The notes under the pieces: model-generated
Told to the model about the DNA's origin: nothing
Database searches by the model: none
What the model saw: the letters and a program-made list of their open reading frames with translations, nothing else
Shown here: in pieces, positions 15,559 through 23,497 of the stretch
Numbering within the stretch: the first letter of the stretch is position 1
Layout of the letters: every line of letters begins with the position of its first letter
NCBI GenBank assembly: GCA_964493665.1
Contig: CAZBOZ010000009.1
Span: forward strand, 1-37,195
Length of the DNA: 37,195 bases
Reading direction: 5' to 3'
Source of the DNA: DAOSVX01 sp964493665
GTDB lineage: Bacteria; Bacillota_I; Bacilli_A; RF39; UBA660
Program-made: the position numbers and the translations under genes

Positions 15559-15586
15559 TTGACAACCCTCAATTATGTATTATAAT
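15559..15586 (+). promoter_or_regulatory. Consensus promoter of tRNA-Asn
   Basis: TTGACA at 15559-15564 and TATAAT at 15581-15586, both perfect, 16 bp apart. The -35 box sits inside a 13-bp palindrome (GGGTTGACAACCC, 15556-15568). Confidence 0.85.
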
Positions 15587-15599
15587 AGTCATATGCGTT

Positions 15600-15675
15600 G
15601 CCTCAATAGCTCAGTTGGTAGAGCATCCGGCTGTTAACCGGCAGGTCGTAGGTTCGAGTCCTACTTGAGGCGCCA
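15600..15675 (+). tRNA. tRNA-Asn (anticodon GUU)
   Basis: Acceptor GCCTCAA/TTGAGGC, D arm AGCTCAGTTGGTAGAGC, anticodon stem CCGGC/CCGGC-type pairing around CTGTTAA (anticodon GTT), T arm GTAGGTTCGAGTCCTAC, discriminator G and encoded CCA (15673-15675). Confidence 0.95.
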
Positions 15676-15684
15676 TTATAAAAA

Positions 15685-15712
15685 ATAACTTAGACAATGT
15701 CTAAGTTTTTTT
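15685..15712. terminator. Terminator shared by tRNA-Asn and the SPFH gene
   Basis: AACTTAGACA/TGTCTAAGTT inverted repeat with a T run on the plus strand and an A-rich flank that acts as the T run for the minus strand. Confidence 0.75.
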
Positions 15713-16466
15713 ATTTTTTGCTTTTCTCTGCTATTCCTTCAAAAGCTTTTAATACTTCTATAGGTATGGCAAATATAACAGTATTTGATTGATCACTACT
15801 TAAATCATTTAAAGTAGATAAAGTTCTAAGATGCAATGCTCCTGGTGTTCTACCCATTGTTTCAGCAGCTTTGGCTAAATTTTCTGACGCTTCTACTTCA
15901 CCTTTAGCTTTAGTAATAACAGCAGCTTTCTCTCTTTCAGCTTCAGCCACTTTAGCTATTACTCTTTTCATTTCTTCTGGTAGAGCAACATCTTTTAATT
16001 CGACATTTTCAACTTTTATTCCCCAGGGATCAGTCGCTTTGTCAACTATGTCACATATTTTAGCACTAATTGATTCTCTATCGCTTAAAAGTTCATCTAG
16101 TGATACTGATCCAACAATGTTTCTCATTGTTGTTTGAGCCAACTGACTTACTGCATAATTGAAATCTTCTACGGCAATAACTGCTTTAGCAGCATCAAAT
16201 AGCTTATAATATAATACCGCATTGATTTTAATTGAAATATTATCTTTTGTTATTGCTTCTTGCTCTGGTACATCAATTGTTTTTACTCTAATATCAACTT
16301 TTCTCATTGTTTGAAAAATTGGAAAAACAAATCGCCATCCTGGTTTTATAATTCCAGAAAACTTTCCAAGAGTAAATTTTACTCCCCTTTCATATTCATT
16401 AATTTGTTTTATTGAACTTAAAACATAAAATCCAAATAAAATAACTATTGTCCAAAAACTATACAT
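15711..16466 (-). CDS. SPFH/band 7 membrane protein (slipin-type)
   Basis: One N-terminal membrane helix (about 3-20), then the band 7 domain: INEYERGVKFTLGKFSGI, PGWRFVFPIF, KTIDVPEQEAITKDN and AVLYYKLFDAAKA are characteristic of slipins/stomatins. A charged coiled-coil region (AEAEREKAAVITKAKGE) follows. Such proteins assemble into oligomeric rings on the inner face of the membrane and organise membrane microdomains. Slipins often sit next to an NfeD-type partner; none is seen here. The start at 16466 follows AAGGAGG. It lies about 30 bp downstream of the DsbD-like gene on the same strand. Confidence 0.92.
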   Translation of the reverse strand: MYSFWTIVILFGFYVLSSIKQINEYERGVKFTLGKFSGIIKPGWRFVFPIFQTMRKVDIRVKTIDVPEQEAITKDNISIKINAVLYYKLFDAAKAVIAVEDFNYAVSQLAQTTMRNIVGSVSLDELLSDRESISAKICDIVDKATDPWGIKVENVELKDVALPEEMKRVIAKVAEAEREKAAVITKAKGEVEASENLAKAAETMGRTPGALHLRTLSTLNDLSSDQSNTVIFAIPIEVLKAFEGIAEKSKK

Positions 16467-16499
16467 ATAAATCCTCCTTAATCAAATTATATCATAAAC

Positions 16500-17690
16500 T
16501 TAAAAATTAAACATCAACCATTCTGGCTTAAAGACCATTAATAAGCCTACTATAATCATTATTATTCCTCCGATTAAATGAGAATATTTAGAATATTTAT
16601 TAGATATTCCCTTTATTTTTAAAGTCTTCATTGCTATCGCAAATATTATAATATCGTCAATTAAGAAGAATAAAATATAAATAAAGATGTATATTATATA
16701 TTGCAATACATTGAGATCATTTAAGGATAGTATTTGAGTAAATAAAACCGGTAAGCCTAAAGAACATAATAACTCAATTAAATTAACCGAGAAAGCTAAT
16801 ACAACAACTCCTAAAAGAGCTAAAACAAATTTTCTTTCAGTAACTATTTTTTTGACTTTATCCATTATTTTTATTCTTTTAGGATCATCTACTACTTCAC
16901 AGCCATCAGCTTCTTTTCTTTTCTTTAAATAACTTCTTAAATTCATTATACCAAATATTAAAGCAAATATACCAATGGCAATTCTAATATAACTAATGGT
17001 ATTTAAGAAAGTTGCTAGTTTTAGCCAAGAAACCATAAATAAGGCGTATACAATTCCTGAAGTAGCTATGAATGTTAGCCCTAAAATCCACATTTTCTTT
17101 CGGTTATTCATCCCAAATAACATGGCTATTAAAAAGATTAATATCCACATAGCACAAGGATTAAAACCATCTACTAAACCAATTACAACTGCTAATAAAG
17201 GAAGTGATACACTTTTAGCATCTATTTTCCCCAATATGGGAACATTAAAAGAATTACCAGGTTCTTGTTGTATTTCAGCATCATCGTCATATACTGTTAC
17301 ACCCATATATCTGCCGACTGTATCTTTATAATTATGACTTTTATAATAATCTATCGCTTCCTCAATTGTTTTATCTGTTACATTATCAGCATAACCAACA
17401 ATAACTTTACTACCAATTACTAAAAAAGGAACTCCATCATCATTATTATCTAAAATTTCTTTTATTTCAATCAATTTGTTTTGATTATTAGTATTATGCC
17501 AAACCTCATATTTATATAATTTTACATCTGCCTTATCTTTTAAATAGTCATTTAAAAATTCTATTTCCGCTTCACAATGAGGACATTCTGCTCCATAAAA
17601 TAAATGCAAGTTTATTATTTTATCACTGGCATTTACATTAAAAGGAATTAACATTATTAAAAAAAGTATCCCCATTAAAAGTTTTTTCAT
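16500..17690 (-). CDS. DsbD-like thiol carrier: N-terminal CPHC thioredoxin domain plus CcdA-like membrane domain
   Basis: A signal peptide (1-22) is followed by a thioredoxin fold with ECPHCEAE (about 35-42) and a cis-Pro-type GVPFLVIG, then from about residue 160 a CcdA-like membrane domain of six helices. Its paired membrane Cys lie in GFNPCAMWIL and LLCSLGLP, as in DsbD/CcdA. The extracellular thioredoxin domain is N-terminal, the reverse of E. coli DsbD. It should pass electrons from cytosolic thioredoxin across the membrane to disulfides outside. The gene is directly downstream of the small CPSC thioredoxin gene, its likely electron donor. The ATG at 17690 follows AGGTGA. Confidence 0.88.
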   Translation of the reverse strand: MKKLLMGILFLIMLIPFNVNASDKIINLHLFYGAECPHCEAEIEFLNDYLKDKADVKLYKYEVWHNTNNQNKLIEIKEILDNNDDGVPFLVIGSKVIVGYADNVTDKTIEEAIDYYKSHNYKDTVGRYMGVTVYDDDAEIQQEPGNSFNVPILGKIDAKSVSLPLLAVVIGLVDGFNPCAMWILIFLIAMLFGMNNRKKMWILGLTFIATSGIVYALFMVSWLKLATFLNTISYIRIAIGIFALIFGIMNLRSYLKKRKEADGCEVVDDPKRIKIMDKVKKIVTERKFVLALLGVVVLAFSVNLIELLCSLGLPVLFTQILSLNDLNVLQYIIYIFIYILFFLIDDIIIFAIAMKTLKIKGISNKYSKYSHLIGGIIMIIVGLLMVFKPEWLMFNF

Positions 17691-17693
17691 ATT

Positions 17694-17945
17694 TCACCTA
17701 TTCTCTAATTTTTCTAATATTTTGTTTTTTTCTTGTTCACCAATTAATCTGCTTATTTCATTATCATCTTTATCTAAAAATATTAAGACCGGCAAAATTT
17801 TACCAGGATTATACTTTTTAACTAAATCACTATCAAAATCATAATCTAAATTAATTATTTCAACTTTATCTTTTATACTATCCAAAACTTCATTAACTAT
17901 TAAGCATGAAGGACACCATAAAGATGTTATTTTAATTATTTTCAT
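17694..17945 (-). CDS. Small thioredoxin-like protein (CPSC)
   Basis: An 83-residue thioredoxin-fold protein with WCPSC at 11-15 and a cis-proline loop (KILPVLIF). It lacks a signal peptide, so it is cytosolic. Its ATG overlaps the TGA of the cysteine desulfurase gene (ATGA), and the DsbD-like gene starts 3 bp after its stop. It most likely delivers electrons to the DsbD-like protein or carries persulfide from the desulfurase; the context allows either. Confidence 0.88.
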   Translation of the reverse strand: MKIIKITSLWCPSCLIVNEVLDSIKDKVEIINLDYDFDSDLVKKYNPGKILPVLIFLDKDDNEISRLIGEQEKNKILEKLENR

Positions 17946-19051
17946 AATTTTTTACCCATATATTTATCCATTACTTTTAAAAACTCTTTTACTTCTTTTA
18001 AAGTAGTTAAATAAGATAAACTAATTCTAACTGATGATGAAGCTCTTTCAGTATCATTTGTATAAGCATAAACTGCTATTGACACATCAGATTCACTAGA
18101 ACAAGCTGTTTTAGTAGAAAAATATATCTCATGAGCTGCGAAATACCTTTGAGTGGCATCAGAGTTTCTACCTAAAACGCTTAAATTTATTATATGAGGT
18201 ATAGATATTTTAGAGCTATTTATTTTTATATCACTATATTTTGATAAACCTTTTAATATTTCTTTTCTTAATTTATTAACATGTAGTTTGTTTTTAGAAA
18301 CATTAGGCAATAAAACTTCAGCAGCTTTAACCATGGATAAAATGAGTTCAGTTTGAGGTGTTCCGCTTCTAAATATAGTCACACTCTTACCACCATGAAC
18401 TAAAGGAACTATTTTTATTTTATCTTTTTTAATTAAAGCTCCTATTCCTTTAATACCATATATTTTATGAGCTGACATAGAAGCCATATCAACATCTTTC
18501 AAATCGAATATATCTTTGCCAATTAATTGAGTAATATCACTATGAAATACCAAGTTATATTTTTTTAATAACTTCCCTATTTTTTCAATTGGTTGTCTAA
18601 ATCCAAGTTCGCTATTAACTGCTCCAATTGAAACAAGAAAAGTGTCTTTAGTAATTAATTTTTCTAAATTCTTTAAATCAACTTCGCCATTAGATTTGAT
18701 TTTAACAAAATCAACTTTATAACCAAGAGTTTGTAAATAACCAATTGGGGCCATGACTGAAGAATGCTCAAATGGCGTTGTTATTATGTGTTTTCTAGCA
18801 TCTAAATTAGCTAACCCTTTAATAGCCATATTATTAGATTCGCTAGCCCCACTGGTATATATAATTTCCGATGGTTTAACACCTAATAATTTACTTAATT
18901 TTTTAGTAGCTCTATTTATTTTCTCTTTACTTTCTTTAGCTATATCATAATTAGAATTAGGATTAGCAAAATAATTAGAAGCAGCCTTCATAAAGGTATT
19001 TAGCACTTCATAATCTGGCTTTGTAGTAGCTGAATAATCTAAATAAATCAT
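17942..19051 (-). CDS. Cysteine desulfurase (NifS/IscS-like)
   Basis: A PLP-dependent class V aminotransferase fold of about 369 residues. It starts IYLDYSATTKP as NifS/IscS proteins do, has the PLP Lys in SAHKIYG, the cofactor-binding HSDITQ, and the persulfide Cys in TACSSESD. It removes sulfur from Cys for Fe-S clusters or tRNA thiolation. No IscU or ThiI is adjacent; the neighbours are thioredoxin, dusB and a TtcA-like thiolase, which favours a tRNA-sulfur role. The start is ATG 19051 after AAAGGTGA; GTG 19060 lies in that site. Confidence 0.93.
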   Translation of the reverse strand: MIYLDYSATTKPDYEVLNTFMKAASNYFANPNSNYDIAKESKEKINRATKKLSKLLGVKPSEIIYTSGASESNNMAIKGLANLDARKHIITTPFEHSSVMAPIGYLQTLGYKVDFVKIKSNGEVDLKNLEKLITKDTFLVSIGAVNSELGFRQPIEKIGKLLKKYNLVFHSDITQLIGKDIFDLKDVDMASMSAHKIYGIKGIGALIKKDKIKIVPLVHGGKSVTIFRSGTPQTELILSMVKAAEVLLPNVSKNKLHVNKLRKEILKGLSKYSDIKINSSKISIPHIINLSVLGRNSDATQRYFAAHEIYFSTKTACSSESDVSIAVYAYTNDTERASSSVRISLSYLTTLKEVKEFLKVMDKYMGKKL

Positions 19052-19081
19052 TATTATCACCTTTTTAAATTATAAACTAAA

Positions 19082-19113
19082 TATTAAAAAACAGCAACTT
19101 TTATTACTGTTTT
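19082..19113 (-). terminator. Terminator after dusB
   Basis: AAAACAGTAA/TTGCTGTTTT on the minus strand (one G-U pair, 6-nt loop), followed by TTAATATT. It overlaps the dusB stop. Confidence 0.7.
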
Positions 19114-20075
19114 AAAAACTCATCTAATAGTTTATATAATTCTTCTTTGGAAGTTATTTTACTTATATTTTTTTTCAAATCAGATGTGTTTGGTATTCCT
19201 TTTAAATACCATAAAGCATGACTACGAATTTGTAAGTTAGCCAATTTAGAATTCTTATCTTCTAAAAGCAATTCATAGTGCCTCTTAATCATATTTATTC
19301 TTTCTTCTAAAGAAACCTCTTTAGGATCAATCCCTTTTTCTAAGTATTCCAAGCATTCTTTTATTAGCCAGGGATTACCAAGTATTCCTCTACCAATCAT
19401 CACTGCATCGCAGCCTGTTTCATCTAACATCCTTTTGGCATCATAGCAAGTTTTAATGTCCCCATTACCAATTACTGGTATTTTAACAGCTTTCTTTACT
19501 TCTTTGATTATGTTCCAATCAGCTTTACCACTATATCCTTGACTTCTAGTCCTAGCGTGAATTGCTATAGCTTTAGCTCCACTTTCCTCACATACTTTAG
19601 CTACTTCTACTGCATTAATACTTTTCTCATCCCAGCCACTTCTAATTTTTACTGTAACTGGACAATTAACACTTTTTACTACTGCAGTAACTATTTCCTT
19701 TATTTTATTTAAATCTTTTAATAAAGCACTACCTGCCTGATTCTTTAAAGCTACTTTAGGTACTGGACATCCCATGTTTATATCTATAATATCCGGATGC
19801 ATAGTACTTTCAATATATTTGGCGGCTTTTACAAAAGAATTAGTACCACTACCAAATATTTGTTGAGCAATTGGTCTTTCTTCTTCCTTCATCTTAAGAA
19901 GATCTAAAGTTTTATCACTCCCATAAACAATTGCTTTATCGCTAACCATTTCGGCATATATAAGGCCTGCTCCAAATGATTTTATAATAGAACGAAAACT
20001 GGTATTAGAAATACCAGCCATAGGGGCCATTACTATTTGATTTTTTATTTCTACATTGCCTATAGAAAAACTCAT
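19104..20075 (-). CDS. dusB: tRNA-dihydrouridine synthase (DusB-like)
   Basis: A 323-residue FMN-dependent TIM-barrel enzyme that reduces uridine to dihydrouridine in the tRNA D-loop. Visible motifs: MAPMAGISNTSFR at the start, DINMGCPVPKV (the Cys in this stretch is the general acid), TVKIRSGWD, IAIHARTRSQGYSG, IGNGDI and AVMIGRGILGNPW. Length and motifs suit the bacterial DusB group. Its ATG overlaps the TGA of the pduL-like gene, so the pair is translationally coupled. Confidence 0.94.
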   Translation of the reverse strand: MSFSIGNVEIKNQIVMAPMAGISNTSFRSIIKSFGAGLIYAEMVSDKAIVYGSDKTLDLLKMKEEERPIAQQIFGSGTNSFVKAAKYIESTMHPDIIDINMGCPVPKVALKNQAGSALLKDLNKIKEIVTAVVKSVNCPVTVKIRSGWDEKSINAVEVAKVCEESGAKAIAIHARTRSQGYSGKADWNIIKEVKKAVKIPVIGNGDIKTCYDAKRMLDETGCDAVMIGRGILGNPWLIKECLEYLEKGIDPKEVSLEERINMIKRHYELLLEDKNSKLANLQIRSHALWYLKGIPNTSDLKKNISKITSKEELYKLLDEFLKQ

Positions 20076-20629
20076 TTTAAAAGTTCAACCTCATCACCAT
20101 TTTTAAGTAAAAAAGCATTAGCATCATCAGTATCTAAATGAACTTCTAAAAAAGCTATATCACTAATTTTTATTTTAGCTTCAATAATACCAGGCTTTAC
20201 ACCATTTATTTTAATATTAACAACTTCTTCGTTAAAAAAATTATTTTCTTTTGCAAAATCATCAGTCATATGAACATGTCTTTCGGATATAATTACACAA
20301 TTGCCCAAATATATTTCACCTTTAGGTCCTATTAATGTTATACATTCTGAATCTAATAAATCGCCACTTTTTCTTACTGGAGGGTTAAGACCCAACAAAT
20401 AAGCATCTGCCTTAGATATTTCTACTTGATTGTAATCTCTTAGAGGCCCCAGTATTCTAACATTTTCTATTTGGTCTTTGGGTGTTTTTATAGTTAAAAC
20501 TTGATTAGAAGCGAACTCATCTGGTTGGTTTAAATCGTTTCTTTTTGTTAATTCTTCATCAAATAATTTTTCATATATTTCTTTTTGCAAATGAATATGT
20601 CTATTACTTACTCCTACTGGTATTTTCAC
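20072..20629 (-). CDS. pduL: Phosphate acyltransferase PduL (phosphotransacylase)
   Basis: A 185-residue member of the PduL family, which converts acyl-CoA to acyl-phosphate and replaces Pta in many acetate-forming bacteria. VSNRHIHL near the N-terminus and SERHVHMTDDFA in the second half carry the zinc-binding His residues; EVHLDTDDANAFLL is the conserved C-terminal block. No microcompartment genes are near and there is no encapsulation extension, so it is a housekeeping fermentative enzyme here. The start is GTG (20629..20627) after AGGAAG. It is transcribed divergently from the TtcA-like gene, from a promoter within a shared dyad. Confidence 0.9.
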   Translation of the reverse strand: MKIPVGVSNRHIHLQKEIYEKLFDEELTKRNDLNQPDEFASNQVLTIKTPKDQIENVRILGPLRDYNQVEISKADAYLLGLNPPVRKSGDLLDSECITLIGPKGEIYLGNCVIISERHVHMTDDFAKENNFFNEEVVNIKINGVKPGIIEAKIKISDIAFLEVHLDTDDANAFLLKNGDEVELLK

Positions 20630-20647
20630 ACTATCACTTCCTAAAGT

Positions 20648-20681
20648 AATTATACCAAAACATTTTATATTTGGTATAATT
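20648..20681. promoter_or_regulatory. Divergent extended -10 promoters within one dyad
   Basis: AATTATACCAAA (20648-20659) and TTTGGTATAATT (20670-20681) are perfect 12-bp inverted copies with a 10-nt spacer. Each arm contains TGGTATAAT, an extended -10 box: plus strand TATAAT at 20675-20680 toward the TtcA-like gene, minus strand 20655-20650 toward pduL. No good -35 is seen for either. Confidence 0.6.
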
Positions 20682-20687
20682 AACTTG

Positions 20688-21515
20688 ATGTTTATGGAAA
20701 ATTATAGATTAATTGAAAAAAGTATTATAAAAAAATATCGTAAAGAAATATGGAGTAAATTTGTAAAAGCCATAAAAGAGTACGAATTAATAAAAGAAAA
20801 TGACAAAATAGCCGTTTGTATTTCTGGTGGTAAAGATTCTTTTTTATTAGCTAAATGTTTAGAAGAACTTCAAAGACATGGTAAATTTAAATTTGATTTA
20901 GAATATTTAATTATGGATCCGGGATTCAATAAAGATGGGTTGAAAAAGATAAAAGAAAATGCCAATATTTTAAATATTCCTATTAAAGTATTTAAATCAA
21001 CAATATTTAAAGATATTAAAAGCGAAGATTCACCTTGTTATGTATGTGCTAGAAAAAGAAGAGGCCATTTATATAATTATGCTAAAAGTTCGGGCTGTAA
21101 TAAAATAGCTCTTGGTCATCATTTTGATGATGCTATTGAAACTACTCTTTTAAGTATAATATATGGTGGTGAAGTAAAAGGCATGCTGCCAAAATTAAAA
21201 AGTACTAATTATAAAGGCATGGAATTAATAAGACCACTATTCTTCGTTCAAGAAAAAGATATCATAGCTTGGAGCAAATACAATAATTTAGATTTTATTA
21301 ATTGTTGCTGCCCTCTTAATACTGATTCATGTGATAAAAATAGTAGTTCTAAGAGGCTAAAAATTAAGAATTTAATTAAAGATTTAGAAAAAGATAATGA
21401 ATTTATAAAATATAATATATTTAAAAGTATGACAAATGTTAACTTAAACACTATTTTAGAGTATAATAAAGATAAGATAGAGCATAATTTTTTAGATGAT
21501 TATGATAAGGAGTGA
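20688..21515 (+). CDS. TtcA-like tRNA thiolation ATPase
   Basis: An N-type ATP pyrophosphatase with the PP-loop ISGGKDS (45-51). CYVCARKRRG (Cys117, Cys120) and a later CCCP (206-209) match the three Fe-S cluster ligands of TtcA, and IALGHHFDDAIETTLL is diagnostic of the TtcA/TilS-like group. TtcA makes 2-thiocytidine at tRNA position 32 using persulfide sulfur; the desulfurase gene nearby could supply it. The start is uncertain: ATG 20688 or 20694, neither with a ribosome binding site and both near the predicted transcription start, so translation may be leaderless. deoD begins 4 bp after its stop. Confidence 0.9.
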   Translation: MFMENYRLIEKSIIKKYRKEIWSKFVKAIKEYELIKENDKIAVCISGGKDSFLLAKCLEELQRHGKFKFDLEYLIMDPGFNKDGLKKIKENANILNIPIKVFKSTIFKDIKSEDSPCYVCARKRRGHLYNYAKSSGCNKIALGHHFDDAIETTLLSIIYGGEVKGMLPKLKSTNYKGMELIRPLFFVQEKDIIAWSKYNNLDFINCCCPLNTDSCDKNSSSKRLKIKNLIKDLEKDNEFIKYNIFKSMTNVNLNTILEYNKDKIEHNFLDDYDKE

Positions 21516-21519
21516 AATT

Positions 21520-22218
21520 ATGGGAACCATTCATATTGAAAGCGCTAAAGAAGATATTGCCGAAATTGTTTTAATGCCGGGAGATCCTTTAAGAGCTAAA
21601 TATATTGCTGAGAATTTTTTAACTAATTACAAAGAAGTTAATCATACTCGTAATATGTTAGGTTATACAGGCTACTACAAAGATAAAAGAGTTACTGTTT
21701 TTGCATCAGGAATGGGAATACCTAGTATGGGAATATATTCTTATGAGTTATTTAAATTTTATGATGTTAAAAAAATTATAAGAATTGGAACTTGTGGTTC
21801 TAATAAAGAAGAAATAAAAGTTGGCGATGTTATTTTAGCTGATTCGGCATATAGTGAATCTTCTTTTGGAGAAATCGTAACTCCAGGAATTGGCAAAATA
21901 ATAGAATCAAGTAAAGAATTAACAGATAATATATATCAAAAAGCATTAAGCAATAATTTAAATATAAAAAGAGGTATGGTATATACCTCAGATGTTTTTG
22001 ATGTTTATTTTGATACAAGTAAAATATTGGCTGGTAAAAATTTATTAGTAAGTGAAATGGAAGCTTATGGTTTATTCTTTATTGCTAAATATCTAAATAA
22101 AGAAGCCACTGCTATTTTAACTGTCGTGGATTCTAAATTTGAAGATAAAATAATATCTTCAGAAGATAGAGAAACTGCTTTAAATAATATGATTAAATTA
22201 GCTTTAGAAGCTATTTAA
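21520..22218 (+). CDS. deoD: Purine-nucleoside phosphorylase, DeoD type
   Basis: About 232 residues, the size of hexameric DeoD. MPGDPLRAKYIA (phosphate-binding Gly and Arg), VNHTRNMLGYTG, SGMGIPSMGIYSYEL, RIGTCGS, and VSEMEAYGLF (nucleoside site) followed by VVDSKF are all family signatures; most DeoD enzymes have a serine/aspartate-rich TVSD at that place. It splits purine (deoxy)ribonucleosides with phosphate in the cytoplasm for salvage. The start is ATG 21520 after AAGGAGTG. It converges on pyrimidine-nucleoside phosphorylase, with 8 bp of overlap. Confidence 0.94.
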   Translation: MGTIHIESAKEDIAEIVLMPGDPLRAKYIAENFLTNYKEVNHTRNMLGYTGYYKDKRVTVFASGMGIPSMGIYSYELFKFYDVKKIIRIGTCGSNKEEIKVGDVILADSAYSESSFGEIVTPGIGKIIESSKELTDNIYQKALSNNLNIKRGMVYTSDVFDVYFDTSKILAGKNLLVSEMEAYGLFFIAKYLNKEATAILTVVDSKFEDKIISSEDRETALNNMIKLALEAI

Positions 22219-23431
22219 TTTCAAAGTATTTAGTTATATCAAAAGTTATATTATCGTCTTTTAAATATAGGGTGCAAAGTAAGTCCCCTATTTTTATTTT
22301 ATCTTTTACTTGCTTATTTAAAAGAATTCCGACGCTATGATCAATAGTATCATCTTTTTCTTTTCTTCCTGCTCCTAAAATAACAGATAATTCTCCAAAT
22401 TTTAAAGCATCTATAGATTTTAAAACTCCAGATTTTGTAGATAAAATATATTGTTTTTTAGTGCTTACTTTTAATGAGGACAAGTCCCCTCCTTGATCTT
22501 TGACAAACTCTTCGAACTTTTCATAGGCTTTTCCACTATTTAAAGCTTCTAAAACTTCTTTTTTAGCTTTTCTAAGTGAAATGCCTTTGCCAATAGATAC
22601 CATTTCACTAGCTATATTTAAACAAAACTTAGAAAATTTAGTAACTTTTTTAGCTTTTAAAGTTTCTATTGCCTCCATAACTTCTAAAGCATTGCCTATT
22701 GTATACCCCAAAGGGTTATTCATATCATTTATTGTTGTTTTAACTTTGCGATTATAAAATTTGCCTATTTTGATCATTATTTTAGATAATTCCCAAGCTT
22801 CTTTTTTAGTTTTTACTAATGCTCCCTTGCCTAGTTTTATATCAATTAAAATATTTTTAGCTCCACAAGCTATTTTCTTACTCATTATAGAAATAGCAAT
22901 TAAAGGAACAGATTCTGTGGTATTAGTAACATCTCTTAAAGCATAAATAACTTTATCCATTGGCACTAAATTATCAGTTTGGCTTGATATAGCAAAACCA
23001 TTTTTCTTTATTAAATTTAAAAATTCTTGCTCACTTAAATCCGTTCTAAATCCTTTAATACTTTCTAATTTATCAATAGTACCGCCAGTATGACCTAATC
23101 CTCTACCACTCATTTTAGGAATATATACACCACAACATGCAGCTAAAGGAAGAACTACTAAAGTTGTTTTATCGCCAACTCCACCGGTAGAATGTTTATC
23201 AACTGTATTTGGTAAATCTAAATTAATAACATCTCCACTTTTAATAAAAATATCTGCCAAAGAAAATGTTTCTTTTTCTGTTAAACTATGTATTTTAATA
23301 GCCATTAATAAAGATGCCATATCTTTATCAGATATTTCTTTTTTTAAATAACCATTAAAAGCATATGAAAGCTCTTCGCTAGTTAGTTCTTTTTTTAAAA
23401 TTTTTTTATTTATAATATCTTTAATATTCAT
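22211..23431 (-). CDS. pdp: Pyrimidine-nucleoside (thymidine) phosphorylase
   Basis: A 406-residue member of the thymidine/pyrimidine-nucleoside phosphorylase family. KHSTGGVGDKTT is the phosphate-binding signature, KMSGRGLGHTGGTIDKLE follows, and LRDVTNTTESVPLI is the active-site segment. It converts uridine, thymidine or deoxyuridine to base and sugar-1-phosphate. The Bacillus-type enzyme is broad-specificity; choosing between deoA and pdp from sequence is uncertain. It ends inside the end of deoD, and no terminator is visible between the two convergent genes. Confidence 0.93.
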   Translation of the reverse strand: MNIKDIINKKILKKELTSEELSYAFNGYLKKEISDKDMASLLMAIKIHSLTEKETFSLADIFIKSGDVINLDLPNTVDKHSTGGVGDKTTLVVLPLAACCGVYIPKMSGRGLGHTGGTIDKLESIKGFRTDLSEQEFLNLIKKNGFAISSQTDNLVPMDKVIYALRDVTNTTESVPLIAISIMSKKIACGAKNILIDIKLGKGALVKTKKEAWELSKIMIKIGKFYNRKVKTTINDMNNPLGYTIGNALEVMEAIETLKAKKVTKFSKFCLNIASEMVSIGKGISLRKAKKEVLEALNSGKAYEKFEEFVKDQGGDLSSLKVSTKKQYILSTKSGVLKSIDALKFGELSVILGAGRKEKDDTIDHSVGILLNKQVKDKIKIGDLLCTLYLKDDNITFDITKYFEIK

Positions 23432-23475
23432 ATTATCACCAATTATAAATTATCATAAAAGGAAATTATTAGCAA

Positions 23476-23497
23476 TTAAAAAGCATGTTACCACGCC
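23476..23497 (-). terminator. Probable terminator of the bis-His membrane protein gene
   Basis: On the minus strand GCGTG pairs with CATGC (one G-U) around a 4-nt loop, followed by TTTTTAATT, immediately after the stop codon. Confidence 0.6.

Noticed and set aside
20685..20687. TTG start of the TtcA-like gene
   Set aside because: It would lie at the expected transcription start with no ribosome binding site; the ATGs at 20688 and 20694 are better.
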